Assembly: GCA_964547645.1 (NCBI GenBank)
Contig: CAZJOM010000008.1
Location: forward strand, 1 to 64,000
Source of the DNA: SZUA-430 sp964547645
GTDB taxonomy: Bacteria; Pseudomonadota; Alphaproteobacteria; Micropepsales; Micropepsaceae
Direction of reading: 5' to 3'
DNA: 64,000 nt
Shown: in pieces, positions 34,817 through 43,919 of the stretch
How positions within the stretch are numbered: the first letter of the stretch is position 1
How the letters are laid out: each line of letters starts with the position of its first letter
Program-made: the position numbers and the translations under genes
Notes under the pieces: generated by a model
What the model was told of the DNA's origin: nothing
Database searches by the model: none
What the model saw: only the letters and a program-made list of their open reading frames with translations

Positions 34817-35668
34817 TTAAGGCACTGCGGTTGGCGGCAGCTTGAGCTTGGCTGCTAGTTCGCGGGCTTGGTCACGCAAGCCCGGAAGCCACTGGGCGTC
34901 GGGCGGGCCGTCCTTGATGATGGCGACCCACAGGTCGAAGGCTTCGCGGTCTTTTCCGGCCTGGGTGAGGGCGAGGCCCTGATAGAAGCGGGCTCGGGGG
35001 TCCTTCGCATTTCGCTTAAGGGCTTGCGCGAAGATCGCTTGCGCTTCGGGGGTCACGGTGCCGCCGGCCAGTTGGACCGTCGCCTCGCCATATTGGGAAC
35101 GCAGCGCCGCGTTTTCGGGATCGAGTTGCACCGCTCGCGCGAGGGCTTCGACGCCGTCTTTCACGCGGCCGAGCTGTACGTAGGACCAACCGAGCATGCG
35201 CCAGCCCTTTGCATCGTTCGGTTGCGTTTTTAGGCGCGCGGCGAGTTTGGCGACCATTTGCTCCACTTCGCCCAGCATTTCGGTTGCAGCGGCCGTGCGT
35301 TCGGCGGCTGCGTCATAAGGGCGATCAGGCAACTGCGGGCGGCCAAGCGGCAAATAGATGGCGAGCGACGCCGCGCTGAGCAAGGCTGCGACTGCGATTG
35401 GGACCGCGCGCGGTAGGCGTGTCGTTTGCCCAATGGTTTCGTTGCTTGGCAGCGCCAAGATGCGGCGTTTGATTTCGATGCGGGCGGCTCCCGCTTCGGC
35501 GGGCGTGATCACGCCGCGTTCAAGGTCGGCGTCGATCTCCCTTAGCTGGTCGCGGTAGACGGCGAGGCTGGTGGAGTCGCGCTGTGCGGTGGGCGGCCGC
35601 TTGAGGAGCGGGGGCAACACCACGATGCAAGCCAGCAATAAGAGTGCGACAATCGCAAGCCAGATCAT
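34817..35668 (-). CDS. ccmI: Cytochrome c maturation protein CcmI (CycH)
   Basis: A 283-residue protein with an N-terminal membrane helix (MIWLAIVALLLLACIVVLPP), the CcmI N-terminal block AVYRDQLREIDADLERGVI and IEIKRRILAL, a second membrane segment (about 88-107), and a TPR-containing periplasmic part (GWRMLGWSYVQLGRVKDGVE, then ALARAVQLDPENAALR). CcmI presents apocytochrome c to the haem ligation complex. Last gene of ccmF-G-H-I; its ATG overlaps the ccmH stop. Confidence 0.93.
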   Translation of the reverse strand: MIWLAIVALLLLACIVVLPPLLKRPPTAQRDSTSLAVYRDQLREIDADLERGVITPAEAGAARIEIKRRILALPSNETIGQTTRLPRAVPIAVAALLSAASLAIYLPLGRPQLPDRPYDAAAERTAAATEMLGEVEQMVAKLAARLKTQPNDAKGWRMLGWSYVQLGRVKDGVEALARAVQLDPENAALRSQYGEATVQLAGGTVTPEAQAIFAQALKRNAKDPRARFYQGLALTQAGKDREAFDLWVAIIKDGPPDAQWLPGLRDQARELAAKLKLPPTAVP

Positions 35669-36135
35669 GACGTGCGCTCATCAAGTTTGCGCTGCACGGC
35701 GGCTTCTTCCGCGGCGTCGAGCGGTTGCGGTGCGGTTGTGTTGCGGCGCAGGCCGCGCATGTAGTTCCACGCCAATGCGGCTGCGATCACAAGCACCGCA
35801 AACGGTCCGAACCAGAGAGCCCAGGTGCTGCTGTCGAGCGGCGGCCGGAGCAGGACGAACTTGCCGTAGCGCGCGACGATGAAATCCCGCGCTTGCGTGT
35901 CGGTGTCGCCAGATTTGAGCCGTTCGCGCACTAGGATGCGGATGTCGCGTGCCAACGGTGCGTCGGAATCGTCGACGGATTGGTTCTGGCAGACGACGCA
36001 GCGCAGCTCTTGCGTGATATGTCTGGCGCGGGCTTCTAGCGCCGGGTCGGCGAGGATTTCGTCGGGCTCGACGGAGAACGCGGGCACGCTTGCAACGAAG
36101 AGCATGAGCGCGGCAAGGCACGATTTGACGCTCAC
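35665..36135 (-). CDS. ccmH: Cytochrome c maturation protein CcmH (CycL)
   Basis: A 156-residue protein with a signal peptide (residues 1-20), the redox motif LRCVVCQNQS with C46 and C49, DFIVARYGKFVLLRPP, and a C-terminal membrane helix (ALWFGPFAVLVIAAALAWNY). It keeps apocytochrome c cysteines reduced and works with CcmG. The start codon is GTG, overlapping the ccmG stop (GTGA). The length is that of the short alphaproteobacterial type rather than the fused enterobacterial CcmH. Confidence 0.93.
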   Translation of the reverse strand: MSVKSCLAALMLFVASVPAFSVEPDEILADPALEARARHITQELRCVVCQNQSVDDSDAPLARDIRILVRERLKSGDTDTQARDFIVARYGKFVLLRPPLDSSTWALWFGPFAVLVIAAALAWNYMRGLRRNTTAPQPLDAAEEAAVQRKLDERTS

Positions 36136-36674
36136 GGTTCGGCCTCAAGTTCTTTGATCAACGGCTCGATCGTGTTGATCCAAATGTAGTCGTCGATGGC
36201 ACCGACTTGCTTGAAGCGGATGCGGCCGCGCTTGTCGACGACGAAGGTCTCCGGCGCGCCGGTGACGCCGAAATCGATGGCGGTGCGGCCCTTCGCGTCG
36301 TCGGCGATCGCCGTGTAAGGGTTTCCAAGTTCTTCCAGCCAGGCTTTGAGCTCGTCCGGCTTGTCTTTCCAGGCCAGGCCATAGATCGCGACGCGGTTTG
36401 CCTTCGCATGCTTGAGCAGTATCGGGTGCTCGACGCGGCACGTGATGCACCACGAGGCGAAGATGTTGATCAGCGAAACGTGGCCTTTCAGCGTTTGGTT
36501 CGACACCGTCTCGCCGTTGCGGCCGAAAGAGGGGAGATCGAAGGCGGGGAGGGGCTTGTCGATCAAGACGGATCGGATCGTGCGCGAGTCCTCCGTCAGG
36601 CCGATCGCGAAGTACCCGGCGAGCAGCAGCAGCAAGCCGAGCGGGAGAAGCGAGAGCCAACGCGACATTGTCAT
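36132..36674 (-). CDS. ccmG: Thiol-disulfide oxidoreductase CcmG/DsbE
   Basis: A 180-residue protein with one N-terminal membrane anchor (residues about 5-25) and a periplasmic thioredoxin domain. The active site is C76-I-T-C79 in FASWCITCRVEHP, and the cis-proline block is GVTGAPETFVVDKRGRIRF. Reduced CcmG donates electrons to CcmH or apocytochrome c. The start at 36674 overlaps the ccmF stop (ATGA); an ATG two codons later is also possible. Confidence 0.92.
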   Translation of the reverse strand: MTMSRWLSLLPLGLLLLLAGYFAIGLTEDSRTIRSVLIDKPLPAFDLPSFGRNGETVSNQTLKGHVSLINIFASWCITCRVEHPILLKHAKANRVAIYGLAWKDKPDELKAWLEELGNPYTAIADDAKGRTAIDFGVTGAPETFVVDKRGRIRFKQVGAIDDYIWINTIEPLIKELEAEP

Positions 36675-38635
36675 TCCGCCGCCTGTGCAACGGCGCGGCG
36701 CGGGGCGCCTACGCGCAAGCGCCGGTCGCTCAGCGAGAGCAAACCGCCAAAGACCATGATCACCGCGCCGCCCCAAATCCAGACGACCCAAGGGTGATGG
36801 AACAATCGCACGGTCCAGGAGCCGTCAGGGTGCGGTTGACCAATCGTCACGTAGAGTATGTCCAACGGGCGAACGCGGATGCCAGCTTCGGTCGTCTCGG
36901 AGCCGGGGTTCGGATAGTTGCGGCGTTCGGCGAGCAGTTCGTCCACTTGCGCGCCACCCACCGCGACAGCGAAATGACCCGCCTTGGAGGTATAGTTGGG
37001 GCCTTGCTCATCGGTCACCGAGAGGAGCCGCACTTCATACGTGCCGATCTTGGCGGACTGGCCGGGCTTGAGCAACGTCACCGTTTCTTCCGTCCACGCG
37101 GTAACGCCGACGATACCTAAGGCGACAACAGCAACGCCAGCGTGGGACACAGCCATGCCCCATGTGGCGCGCGGCAGCCCTGTGGTGCGCGACCAGATCG
37201 ATTGCAAGTCGCCACTTCCGAGCGCTAGGCGTTGCGCGATTGCTCCGAGCGAGCCGGCGAGCAACCAAACGGCTGCTGCGATCGCGAGAATGGCGAGCGA
37301 GCCGGTGCCGACGACGGCGGCAGCAATGCCGGCACCGGTCGCGGCGGCGGCCGCAACTTTCAACCGGAAGAAGGCTTGAGCAAGGTCGCCGCGCTTCCAA
37401 CTCAAGAGTGGCCCGATCGCCATCGCGAACATCATCGCGATCGAGAAGGGCACGAAAAAGAAGTTGTACCAAGGTGCGCCAACGGAGAGTTGGTCGCCGC
37501 TCGAAACTTGCGCGAACAGCGGATAGAACGTGCCTATGAAAATGAACGCCGTTACGGAGACGAGCAGTACGTTGTTCAGGATCAGGCCGCCTTCGCGGCT
37601 GACCGGCGCGAATAGGTTGCCGAGCTTCATCGTCGGCGCGCGGATGGCGTAGAGCGTCAGTGCGCCGCCCGTGGTCGCGACGAGGAGTCCTAAGATGAAT
37701 ATGCCGCGCGTGGGATCGGTCGCGAAGGAATGGACGCTTGAGATCACGCCGGAGCGGACCAGAAATGTGCCGATAAGGCTCAGCGTAAAGGTCAGGATCG
37801 CAAGCAAGATCGTCCAGTGCTTCAGTGCGTCGCGTTTTTCGACGACGATGGCGGAGTGGACGAGCGCCGTACCTGCGAGCCACGGCATCAATGATGCGTT
37901 CTCGACCGGGTCCCAGAACCACCAGCCGCCCCAGCCGAGTTCGTAGTAGGCCCAAAGCGAACCCAGCATGATGCCCATGGTGAGGAAGCACCAGGCGGCA
38001 AGCGTCCAGGGCCTGACCCAGCGTGCCCACGCCGGATCGACGCGGCCTTCGATGAGCGCTGCAACGGCGAACGAGAAAGCCATCGAGAAGCCGACGTAAC
38101 CGAGATAGAGGAATGGCGGATGCGTCGCGAGGCCCGGGTCCTGCAGCAGCGGGTTCAGTCCGTTGCCGTTCAGCGGTGCTGGGTCTAGGCGCAGGAAAGG
38201 GTTCGACGTGAAGACGATGAAGGCCAGAAATCCAACACCAATCATGCCCTGAATCGCGAGCACGCGGGCGGCGAGCGTCTCGGGAAGATTGCGTCCAAAT
38301 AGGGCGACCGCGCCGCCAAACAGGGCCAAGATCAACACCCAGAGCAGCATCGAGCCTTCGTGGTTCCCCCAGACACCGGCAATTTTGTAGACGAGCGGCT
38401 TGTCCGAATGAGAATGCTGCGCCACCAGCGATACGGAGAAATCGGAGAGGACGAACACCAGCGTGAGGCATGCGAACGCGATGGCGATAAACAAAAGTTG
38501 ACCGATTGCCGCCGAGCGAGCGAATGCCATCAGGTTTGGGTCGCGCTTGGCGGCGCCGTAGAGGGGTACGCAGCTCTGCGCGACCGCCAGGGCCAGCGCC
38601 AGCGCAAGGGCAAAATGTCCGATTTCCGCGATCAT
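36671..38635 (-). CDS. ccmF: Haem lyase subunit CcmF
   Basis: A 654-residue multi-pass membrane protein. The tryptophan-rich haem-handling loop GWGGWWFWDPVENASLMPWL is clear, as are GVWGNHEGSMLLWVLIL and DPGLATHPPFLYLGYVGFSM. It attaches haem to apocytochrome c in the periplasm together with CcmH and CcmI. It is the first gene of this operon. ccmE, normally beside it in alphaproteobacteria, is 6.5 kb away on the other strand. Confidence 0.95.
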   Translation of the reverse strand: MIAEIGHFALALALALAVAQSCVPLYGAAKRDPNLMAFARSAAIGQLLFIAIAFACLTLVFVLSDFSVSLVAQHSHSDKPLVYKIAGVWGNHEGSMLLWVLILALFGGAVALFGRNLPETLAARVLAIQGMIGVGFLAFIVFTSNPFLRLDPAPLNGNGLNPLLQDPGLATHPPFLYLGYVGFSMAFSFAVAALIEGRVDPAWARWVRPWTLAAWCFLTMGIMLGSLWAYYELGWGGWWFWDPVENASLMPWLAGTALVHSAIVVEKRDALKHWTILLAILTFTLSLIGTFLVRSGVISSVHSFATDPTRGIFILGLLVATTGGALTLYAIRAPTMKLGNLFAPVSREGGLILNNVLLVSVTAFIFIGTFYPLFAQVSSGDQLSVGAPWYNFFFVPFSIAMMFAMAIGPLLSWKRGDLAQAFFRLKVAAAAATGAGIAAAVVGTGSLAILAIAAAVWLLAGSLGAIAQRLALGSGDLQSIWSRTTGLPRATWGMAVSHAGVAVVALGIVGVTAWTEETVTLLKPGQSAKIGTYEVRLLSVTDEQGPNYTSKAGHFAVAVGGAQVDELLAERRNYPNPGSETTEAGIRVRPLDILYVTIGQPHPDGSWTVRLFHHPWVVWIWGGAVIMVFGGLLSLSDRRLRVGAPRRAVAQAAE

Positions 38636-38813
38636 GTGGCGCTCGGATACGCGAGCGGGCGGGCAAATTCAATGAGGCGCAACCGTCCCCTCCCAGGCGA
38701 AGACCACTCGCGCAGCAGGGTTGCCGCTCTTGCTTTGCCAAGCGGTCAAAAATTTGCTCCATTCGTCTGACAAAAAGTCAGATGCGCGTTGGCGCACGGC
38801 GGAGGAGACGAGC

Positions 38814-39371
38814 ATGCGGTTATGGGCCATTTGGCTTGCGGCACTCACTGCCGTGCTTGTTGTCGCCGGGTACGCGGCGGGTGCGAATAAGCCGTTACCG
38901 GAGGCGCCGAAGTCGCGAAACGATTGGCCGACCGAGCGTGTGGTCGTTGTGGGCCGCCGCGGCAATCCTCGCGATTGGATCGTCAACCATACGTTCCGGG
39001 GCATGGAGGGTTTTGCCGACGGATCGGCGCCGCCGGGTGTTGAAGCGCGCACGGAGTATCCTTGGCAGATCTTCTACCTCGCGGACGGAACGCTGGAGGC
39101 GCATTTCCGGCGCCTAGGCGCTCGCGTACCGCATGGGCCGATCGAGGAATTGGACTTCGTCGAGCGCGGGAGATGGCGGTTCAATGCAGAGGGCGAACTC
39201 TGCCAATCGATCCCGCATGTCGGCTGGGGTGTGGAGGTTTGCTACTGGATCGAGCGGCGGGGCGACCGGATGGCAATGTATTACACGGGCTGCGGCGCCT
39301 ATAACCGGTGTTACCCGGATCGTCTGGGGCCAGAGGGCGAGATCGTTCCGGGCCGGCAGTTTACCTTTTAG
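38814..39371 (+). CDS. Exported protein of unknown function
   Basis: A 185-residue protein with a signal peptide (MRLWAIWLAALTAVLVVAGY, cleaved near AGA). The mature part has five Cys near the C-terminus (GELCQSIPHVGWGVEVCYWI, GCGAYNRCYP) and a strand-rich domain that begins VNHTFRGMEGFADGS. GGAGGAG lies seven bases before ATG 38814. The order WQIFYLADGTLEAHF, ERGRWRFNAEGELC resembles small secreted domains of alphaproteobacteria whose function is not known. Stand-alone gene. Confidence 0.65.
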   Translation: MRLWAIWLAALTAVLVVAGYAAGANKPLPEAPKSRNDWPTERVVVVGRRGNPRDWIVNHTFRGMEGFADGSAPPGVEARTEYPWQIFYLADGTLEAHFRRLGARVPHGPIEELDFVERGRWRFNAEGELCQSIPHVGWGVEVCYWIERRGDRMAMYYTGCGAYNRCYPDRLGPEGEIVPGRQFTF

Positions 39372-39411
39372 GCCTAATCCCTTCGCTAACTTGCCGGTCA
39401 GCGTTGTCGTG

Positions 39412-39432
39412 TTACAGTGGTGGCAACTGTAA
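39412..39432. promoter_or_regulatory. Inverted repeat upstream of ppx
   Basis: TTACAGT (39412-39418) and ACTGTAA (39426-39432) are a perfect seven-base inverted repeat with a seven-base spacer. It is 70 bp before the ppx/gppA start and could be an operator or a stem-loop. Downstream, GGCCGTGTGCGGCC and CCGGGTCCCTTGGGTCCGG form two more possible stems. Confidence 0.4.
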
Positions 39433-39501
39433 TCGAAGGCCGTGTGCGGCCGGGTCCCTTGGGTCCGGCGACGCACCAGCCGAACGAAGTGAGATTGCCC
39501 C

Positions 39502-40790
39502 GTGGCGCAAGGTTCGCGTGGGGCGCCGTACGGGTCGCAGGACCCGCCTGCCGTTGCCACGGCGGGCAGTGAGGCTAAGCCGGCGAGCGTTCGGCCGAGT
39601 CACATTTATGCGGCGCTCGACCTCGGCACCAACAACTGCCGGCTCTTGGTCGCAAAGCCAGATGCGAACGGCTTTCGCGTGCTCGATTCATTTTCCCGCA
39701 CGGTTCGATTGGGCGAAGGGCTCTCGCAAACGGGCGAACTTTCCGAAGCTGCGATGTCGCGTGCGATCGAGGCGATTCGTATCTGCGCGGTGAAGATGCG
39801 CAAGCGCGGCGTGACTTCTGCGCGTGCGATCGCGACCCAGGCGTGCCGCACGGCAAAGAATGGCGAAGCGTTTATTGCACGCGTCGCGAAGGAGACGGGG
39901 CTCCACTTCGACATCATTCCGCCGATCGAAGAGGCGCGGTTGGCGGCGCGCGGTGTGGCGCCGTTGTTGGATCGCTCCGACAAAGGTGCGTTGGTCTTCG
40001 ACATTGGCGGCGGGTCGACGGAGCTGATTTGGCTCGATCTGCGAGATCATGGACGGCCACCGCGGATTTTGCGGTGGGGTTCGATGCCGCTCGGCGTCGT
40101 CACGTTGGCGGAGAAGTTCACCGGCAAACTGGACGAGCCGGGAACATATGAGGCGATGACTGCCGAGGTGCGCGCGCAGCTGAAGGAGATTTCGACCTTG
40201 GCGCCGCTGGGTGGTCATCCTGCTGGGTCGTTTCATATGTTGGGCACCTCCGGCACGGTCACGACGATTGCGGGCATACATTTGGGCCTCGAGCGCTATG
40301 AGCGTTCGAAAGTGGACGGTACTTGGTTGAAGCGCGATGACATTCAGCGCGTGATCGCCAACCTCAAAGGAATGAATCGCGAGGCGCGGGCCGCGCATCC
40401 GTGTGTAGGGCCTGAGCGGGCGGAGTTGGTGATCCCGGGGCTCGTCATCTTCGAGTCGATCTTCACCTTGTGGACGCCGCCGCGGTTACGCGTGGCGGAT
40501 CGCGGTTTGCGCGAGGGGATGTTGTTGGCGCTCATGGAAGGTGGCGAGGGGCGCGGGAGCGGAAAGCGCAAACGCAAGCGCCGTGGCGGGCGTCGGCGNN
40601 NNNNNNNNNNNNNNNNNNNNNNNNNNNNNNNNNNNNNNNNNNNNNNNNNNNNNNNNNNNNNNNNNNNNNNNNNNNNNNNNNNNNNNNNNNNNNNNNNNGC
40701 GAGGGGCGCGGGAGCGGAAAGCGCAAACGCAAGCGCCGTGGCGGGCGTCGGCGTCGGCGCGGCGGTAAGCCCGCGGGCGGTACATCATGA
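39502..40790 (+). CDS. Exopolyphosphatase/pppGpp phosphohydrolase Ppx/GppA (gap inside)
   Basis: The ASKHA-fold signatures are clear: ALDLGTNNCRLLVAKPD, FDIGGGSTELIWLDLRD, HMLGTSGTVTTIAG and VADRGLREGMLLALM. The family releases phosphate from polyphosphate or converts pppGpp to ppGpp. A 100-N gap (40599-40698) with identical 55-bp flanks splits the 3' end. Merging the copies gives a 377-residue protein in one frame, ending in a very basic tail (KRKRKRRGGRRRRRGGK). The stop then overlaps the rlmE start by ATGA. The start is GTG. The body is slightly shorter than full-length Ppx because the C-terminal HD-like domain is absent. Confidence 0.88.
40544..40598. repeat. 55-bp duplicate, left copy at second gap
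   Basis: Identical to 40699-40753 over 55 bases; the two copies flank a 100-N run. It codes for part of the basic tail of Ppx/GppA. Confidence 0.95.
40599..40698. other. Assembly gap (100 N) inside ppx/gppA
   Basis: Exactly 100 N between identical 55-bp copies. Deleting 155 bases restores the frame, so no sequence is likely to be missing. Confidence 0.97.
40699..40753. repeat. 55-bp duplicate, right copy at second gap
   Basis: Identical to 40544-40598. The genome beyond it continues with more CGTCGGCG repeats, which may explain why the assembler stopped here. Confidence 0.95.
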
Positions 40791-41458
40791 CGGACAAGGT
40801 GAAGCCAGCGGCGACGCGGGCGCTGAAGGAGCGGCTGAAGTCGGCCAAGAAGCGGACGAAGTCCTCGAAGGCTTGGCTGGAGCGGCAGATCAACGATCCT
40901 TACGTGCGCGCCGCGAAAGCGAGCGGCTATCGTTCGCGTGCGGCCTACAAGCTTGCCGAGATGGACGACAAGTACCGCTTTCTGAAGCGCGGGCAGAGCG
41001 CGGTCGATTTGGGCGCGGCACCCGGCGGTTGGACGCAGGTGTTGGTCGAGCGGTTGGGCGAGGGACGCGTCGTCGGCGCCGACATTCAGGAAATGGATCC
41101 GATTCCGGGCGCCGTGTTGCTGCATCTTGATTTCATGGACGTGAAGGCGCCGGAAGTGATCAAGCACGCGCTGTCGGGACCGGTCGATGCGGTTGTCTCC
41201 GACATGGCGTCGCCGGCGACCGGGCATCGCGAAACGGATCATCTGCGCGTGATGGCGTTGTGCGAGACGGCGCTGGAGTTTGCGATCGAAGTTTTGAAGC
41301 CGGGCGGCATCTTCTTATGCAAGGTGTTGCGCGGTGGTACGGAGCGCGAGTTGCTCGAGACGCTCAAGCGCCGCTTTGCCAAGGTCGTGCACGTTAAGCC
41401 ACCGGCGAGCCGAGCGGACAGCGCCGAGATGTACGTGCTGGCAACTGGCTTCCGCTGA
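40787..41458 (+). CDS. rlmE: 23S rRNA (uridine-2'-O) methyltransferase RlmE (FtsJ)
   Basis: A 223-residue protein with the SAM-binding block AVDLGAAPGGWTQVLVERLG and the catalytic tetrad K55, D139, K179, E214 (YKLAEMD, VVSDMASP, FLCKVLRGG, SAEMYVLATGF). It methylates the 2'-OH of a uridine in the 23S rRNA A-loop. The basic N-terminus (KERLKSAKKRTKSSKAWLER) is typical of alphaproteobacterial members. It starts within the ppx stop, so the genes are coupled. Confidence 0.95.
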   Translation: MTDKVKPAATRALKERLKSAKKRTKSSKAWLERQINDPYVRAAKASGYRSRAAYKLAEMDDKYRFLKRGQSAVDLGAAPGGWTQVLVERLGEGRVVGADIQEMDPIPGAVLLHLDFMDVKAPEVIKHALSGPVDAVVSDMASPATGHRETDHLRVMALCETALEFAIEVLKPGGIFLCKVLRGGTERELLETLKRRFAKVVHVKPPASRADSAEMYVLATGFR

Positions 41459-41459
41459 G

Positions 41460-42278
41460 CTATTGGCAGGCGGGCAGATCTTCACTTCGTTCGCCCCGCG
41501 CGACGGCTTGCAATTCACGTTTGGCGCAGGCGAAGTCGCGATGGAATTCCGGTAGCGCAAACAACTTGTCGACGACGGCCGTTGCTAGAAGTTGGCCGGC
41601 TTGGACGTCCGTCGGGAAATGTACGCCGCATACGACGCGGCTCTCGCCGTAGTCGACGGCGCGCAACACGATGGCCTGTGCGCTTTGCGGATAAGCTTCC
41701 ACCATGACAAGTGCTGCTGCCCAGGAGAGCGCCGCGTGACCGGAAGGGTAGGCCGTCCCTTTGGTGGGTGAGGCTTCCGGTTTGGGTGGTGTTTTCTCGC
41801 CGCAGATGCGGTTGAGCGCGAAGCGTTGAAAGGGGCGCGGACGTGGAAACAGCTTCTTCGCGTCGCCTGCGGCCGCGAGGACATCTTCCGAGACACGGTT
41901 GAGGAGGCGGACGAAGCGCGGCGTTCGCTTGCGGTTTGGCGCGAAGCCGAGTTGGCGTTCGAAGCGGTCGTAGACTGACGCGTCGTCGGCGAGTGCTCGT
42001 GCCCAGCGTTCGGCGCTGACGTGCGCCGTTGTTTGGCGAAAGAGGGCGACGTCGGCTTTGTCGGCAGGTGAATCGATCGCGGGTGGCGGTTGAAGGACTT
42101 TGGCGACGTCGATGCTTCCCGGCGGAAGGTAGCCCTTCACCTCTTCGGCGAGTTCCTCGGGCGAGAGGTTGGCGGCTGATGCGCCTTCCAGAAACTTCGC
42201 GCGGTCGCCCGGTGCGGCGGCTGCGCAAGACAGCGATGCGGCTGTTGCCGCGATCGCGAGAACGGTCCGTCGAAACAT
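41460..42278 (-). CDS. PAP2-family acid phosphatase, exported
   Basis: A 272-residue protein with a signal peptide (MFRRTVLAIAATAASLSCAA). The three PAP2 motifs are present: KLFPRPRPF, YPSGHAALSWA and SRVVCGVHFPTDVQAG. Together they form the vanadate-type phosphatase site with catalytic His. The overall layout matches bacterial class A non-specific acid phosphatases of the periplasm. The start is placed at 42278 before the signal peptide, as the ORF extends further upstream. Its stop lies two bases after that of rlmE (convergent). Confidence 0.9.
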   Translation of the reverse strand: MFRRTVLAIAATAASLSCAAAAPGDRAKFLEGASAANLSPEELAEEVKGYLPPGSIDVAKVLQPPPAIDSPADKADVALFRQTTAHVSAERWARALADDASVYDRFERQLGFAPNRKRTPRFVRLLNRVSEDVLAAAGDAKKLFPRPRPFQRFALNRICGEKTPPKPEASPTKGTAYPSGHAALSWAAALVMVEAYPQSAQAIVLRAVDYGESRVVCGVHFPTDVQAGQLLATAVVDKLFALPEFHRDFACAKRELQAVARGERSEDLPACQ

Positions 42279-42400
42279 GATAACCCCCGCCCAACTGTCG
42301 CAAGGCTTTGGCGGTCTGCCAAGGCGAAATCCTTGATAACCGGGTTTCGAGCGCCGAAGGGCATTCTGCCGCGCTTTACAAGGGGGCTGGCGGCGGGTAC

Positions 42401-43915
42401 ATGCACGTCGCAACTCGAATCCCGAGTGATCAGTTAGAGAAAGGGATCGGCTTGCAACCCCGTGAAGCTTTGACTTTTGACGACGTCCTGCTTGTGCCGG
42501 GCGCGTCCGACGTGTTGCCCGGCCAGGCCGACACGCGCACCAAACTCACCAAAACAATCGAACTCGCGGTGCCTCTGTTGTCTGCCGCGATGGACACCGT
42601 AACCGAAGCCCGGCTTGCGATCGCGATGGCGCAGGCGGGCGGCATGGGTGTCATTCACCGCAACATGACGCCGGAAGAACAGGCTGCGAATGTGCGGCAG
42701 GTGAAGAAGTTCGAAAGCGGCATCGTCTTCAATCCGATCTCGATCGCGCCGGATGCTACGCTTGCCGAAGCGCGGATCTTACGGGAGACGCATCGGATTT
42801 CCGGCATTCCGGTGATCGAACCGAAGACCGGGAAGCTCGTCGGCATTCTGACCAATCGCGACGTTCGGTTTGCGACCGACATGCGTCAACCAGTTTCGCA
42901 ACTGATGACGAAGGAGAAGCTCGTTACGGTGCGCGAGAACATCGGCATGGATGAGGCTAAGCGCCTGTTGCACCAACACCGGATCGAGAAGCTTTTGGTG
43001 GTCGACGGCGATTATCGTTGTATCGGCCTGATCACGGTGAAGGACATCGAGAAGGCCGAGTCGCATCCGAATGCGGCGAAGGACGCGCGGGGGCGCTTGA
43101 GGGTCGGTGCGGCAACGACTGTGGGGCCTGATGGGCTGGCGCGGACAGAGGCGCTGCTCGCGGCAGGCGTTGACGTCATCGTCGTCGATACGGCGCATGG
43201 TCACTCGGCCCGGGTGATCGATGCGGTGGCTCGCATCAAGCGGATGTCGAACGAGACGCAGGTGATGGCCGGCAATGTGGCGACCGCGGAAGCGGCGGTT
43301 GCACTAATGGACGCGGGCGCCGATGCGATCAAGGTCGGCATCGGGCCGGGCTCGATCTGCACCACGCGTATGGTGGCCGGCGTGGGCGTGCCGCAGTTGA
43401 CGGCGATCATGGATGTGGTGTCGGCCACGCGGCCGCGCGGGGTGCCGGTGATCGCCGATGGCGGCATCAAGTATTCGGGCGACTTTGCGAAGGCGATCGC
43501 TTCGGGGGCGAACTGCGCAATGTTGGGTTCGCTGTTTGCAGGCACGGACGAGAGCCCCGGCGAGGTGTTCCTCTATCAGGGGCGTTCGTACAAGTCGTAT
43601 CGCGGCATGGGATCGCTGGGTGCGATGGCGCGCGGATCGGCGGATCGGTACTTCCAAGCGGAGGTGAACGATACGCTGAAGCTGGTGCCGGAAGGCGTTG
43701 AGGGGCAGGTGCCGTTCAAGGGGCCGCTGTCGAGCGTCGTGCATCAGTTGGTCGGCGGGTTGCGGGCTTCGATGGGCTATACCGGCAGCAAAACGATCGC
43801 CGAGTTCCAGGAGAAGGCGAGGTTCGTTCGCATCTCGTCGGCCGGGTTGCGCGAAAGCCATCCGCATTCGATTACAGTGACACGCGAGTCGCCCAACTAT
43901 CCGATGTCGGGCTAG
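42401..43915 (+). CDS. guaB: IMP dehydrogenase GuaB
   Basis: A 504-residue protein of normal length. EALTFDDVLLVP opens the barrel; two CBS domains lie at about 108-225 (LTNRDVRFA, LITVKDIEKA). The catalytic loop GPGSICTTRMVAGVGVPQ holds C320, and VIADGGIKYSGD and GSLFAGTDESPGE bind the IMP phosphate. It oxidises IMP to XMP with NAD+, the first step of GMP synthesis. The start at 42401 gives a slightly longer N-terminus than most; the ORF is open upstream to 42308. Confidence 0.95.
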   Translation: MHVATRIPSDQLEKGIGLQPREALTFDDVLLVPGASDVLPGQADTRTKLTKTIELAVPLLSAAMDTVTEARLAIAMAQAGGMGVIHRNMTPEEQAANVRQVKKFESGIVFNPISIAPDATLAEARILRETHRISGIPVIEPKTGKLVGILTNRDVRFATDMRQPVSQLMTKEKLVTVRENIGMDEAKRLLHQHRIEKLLVVDGDYRCIGLITVKDIEKAESHPNAAKDARGRLRVGAATTVGPDGLARTEALLAAGVDVIVVDTAHGHSARVIDAVARIKRMSNETQVMAGNVATAEAAVALMDAGADAIKVGIGPGSICTTRMVAGVGVPQLTAIMDVVSATRPRGVPVIADGGIKYSGDFAKAIASGANCAMLGSLFAGTDESPGEVFLYQGRSYKSYRGMGSLGAMARGSADRYFQAEVNDTLKLVPEGVEGQVPFKGPLSSVVHQLVGGLRASMGYTGSKTIAEFQEKARFVRISSAGLRESHPHSITVTRESPNYPMSG

Positions 43916-43919
43916 GCAT

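Noticed and set aside
37035..38762. 575-codon ORF in another frame over ccmF
   Set aside because: Arg/His-rich shadow; ccmF is certain from its tryptophan-rich motif.
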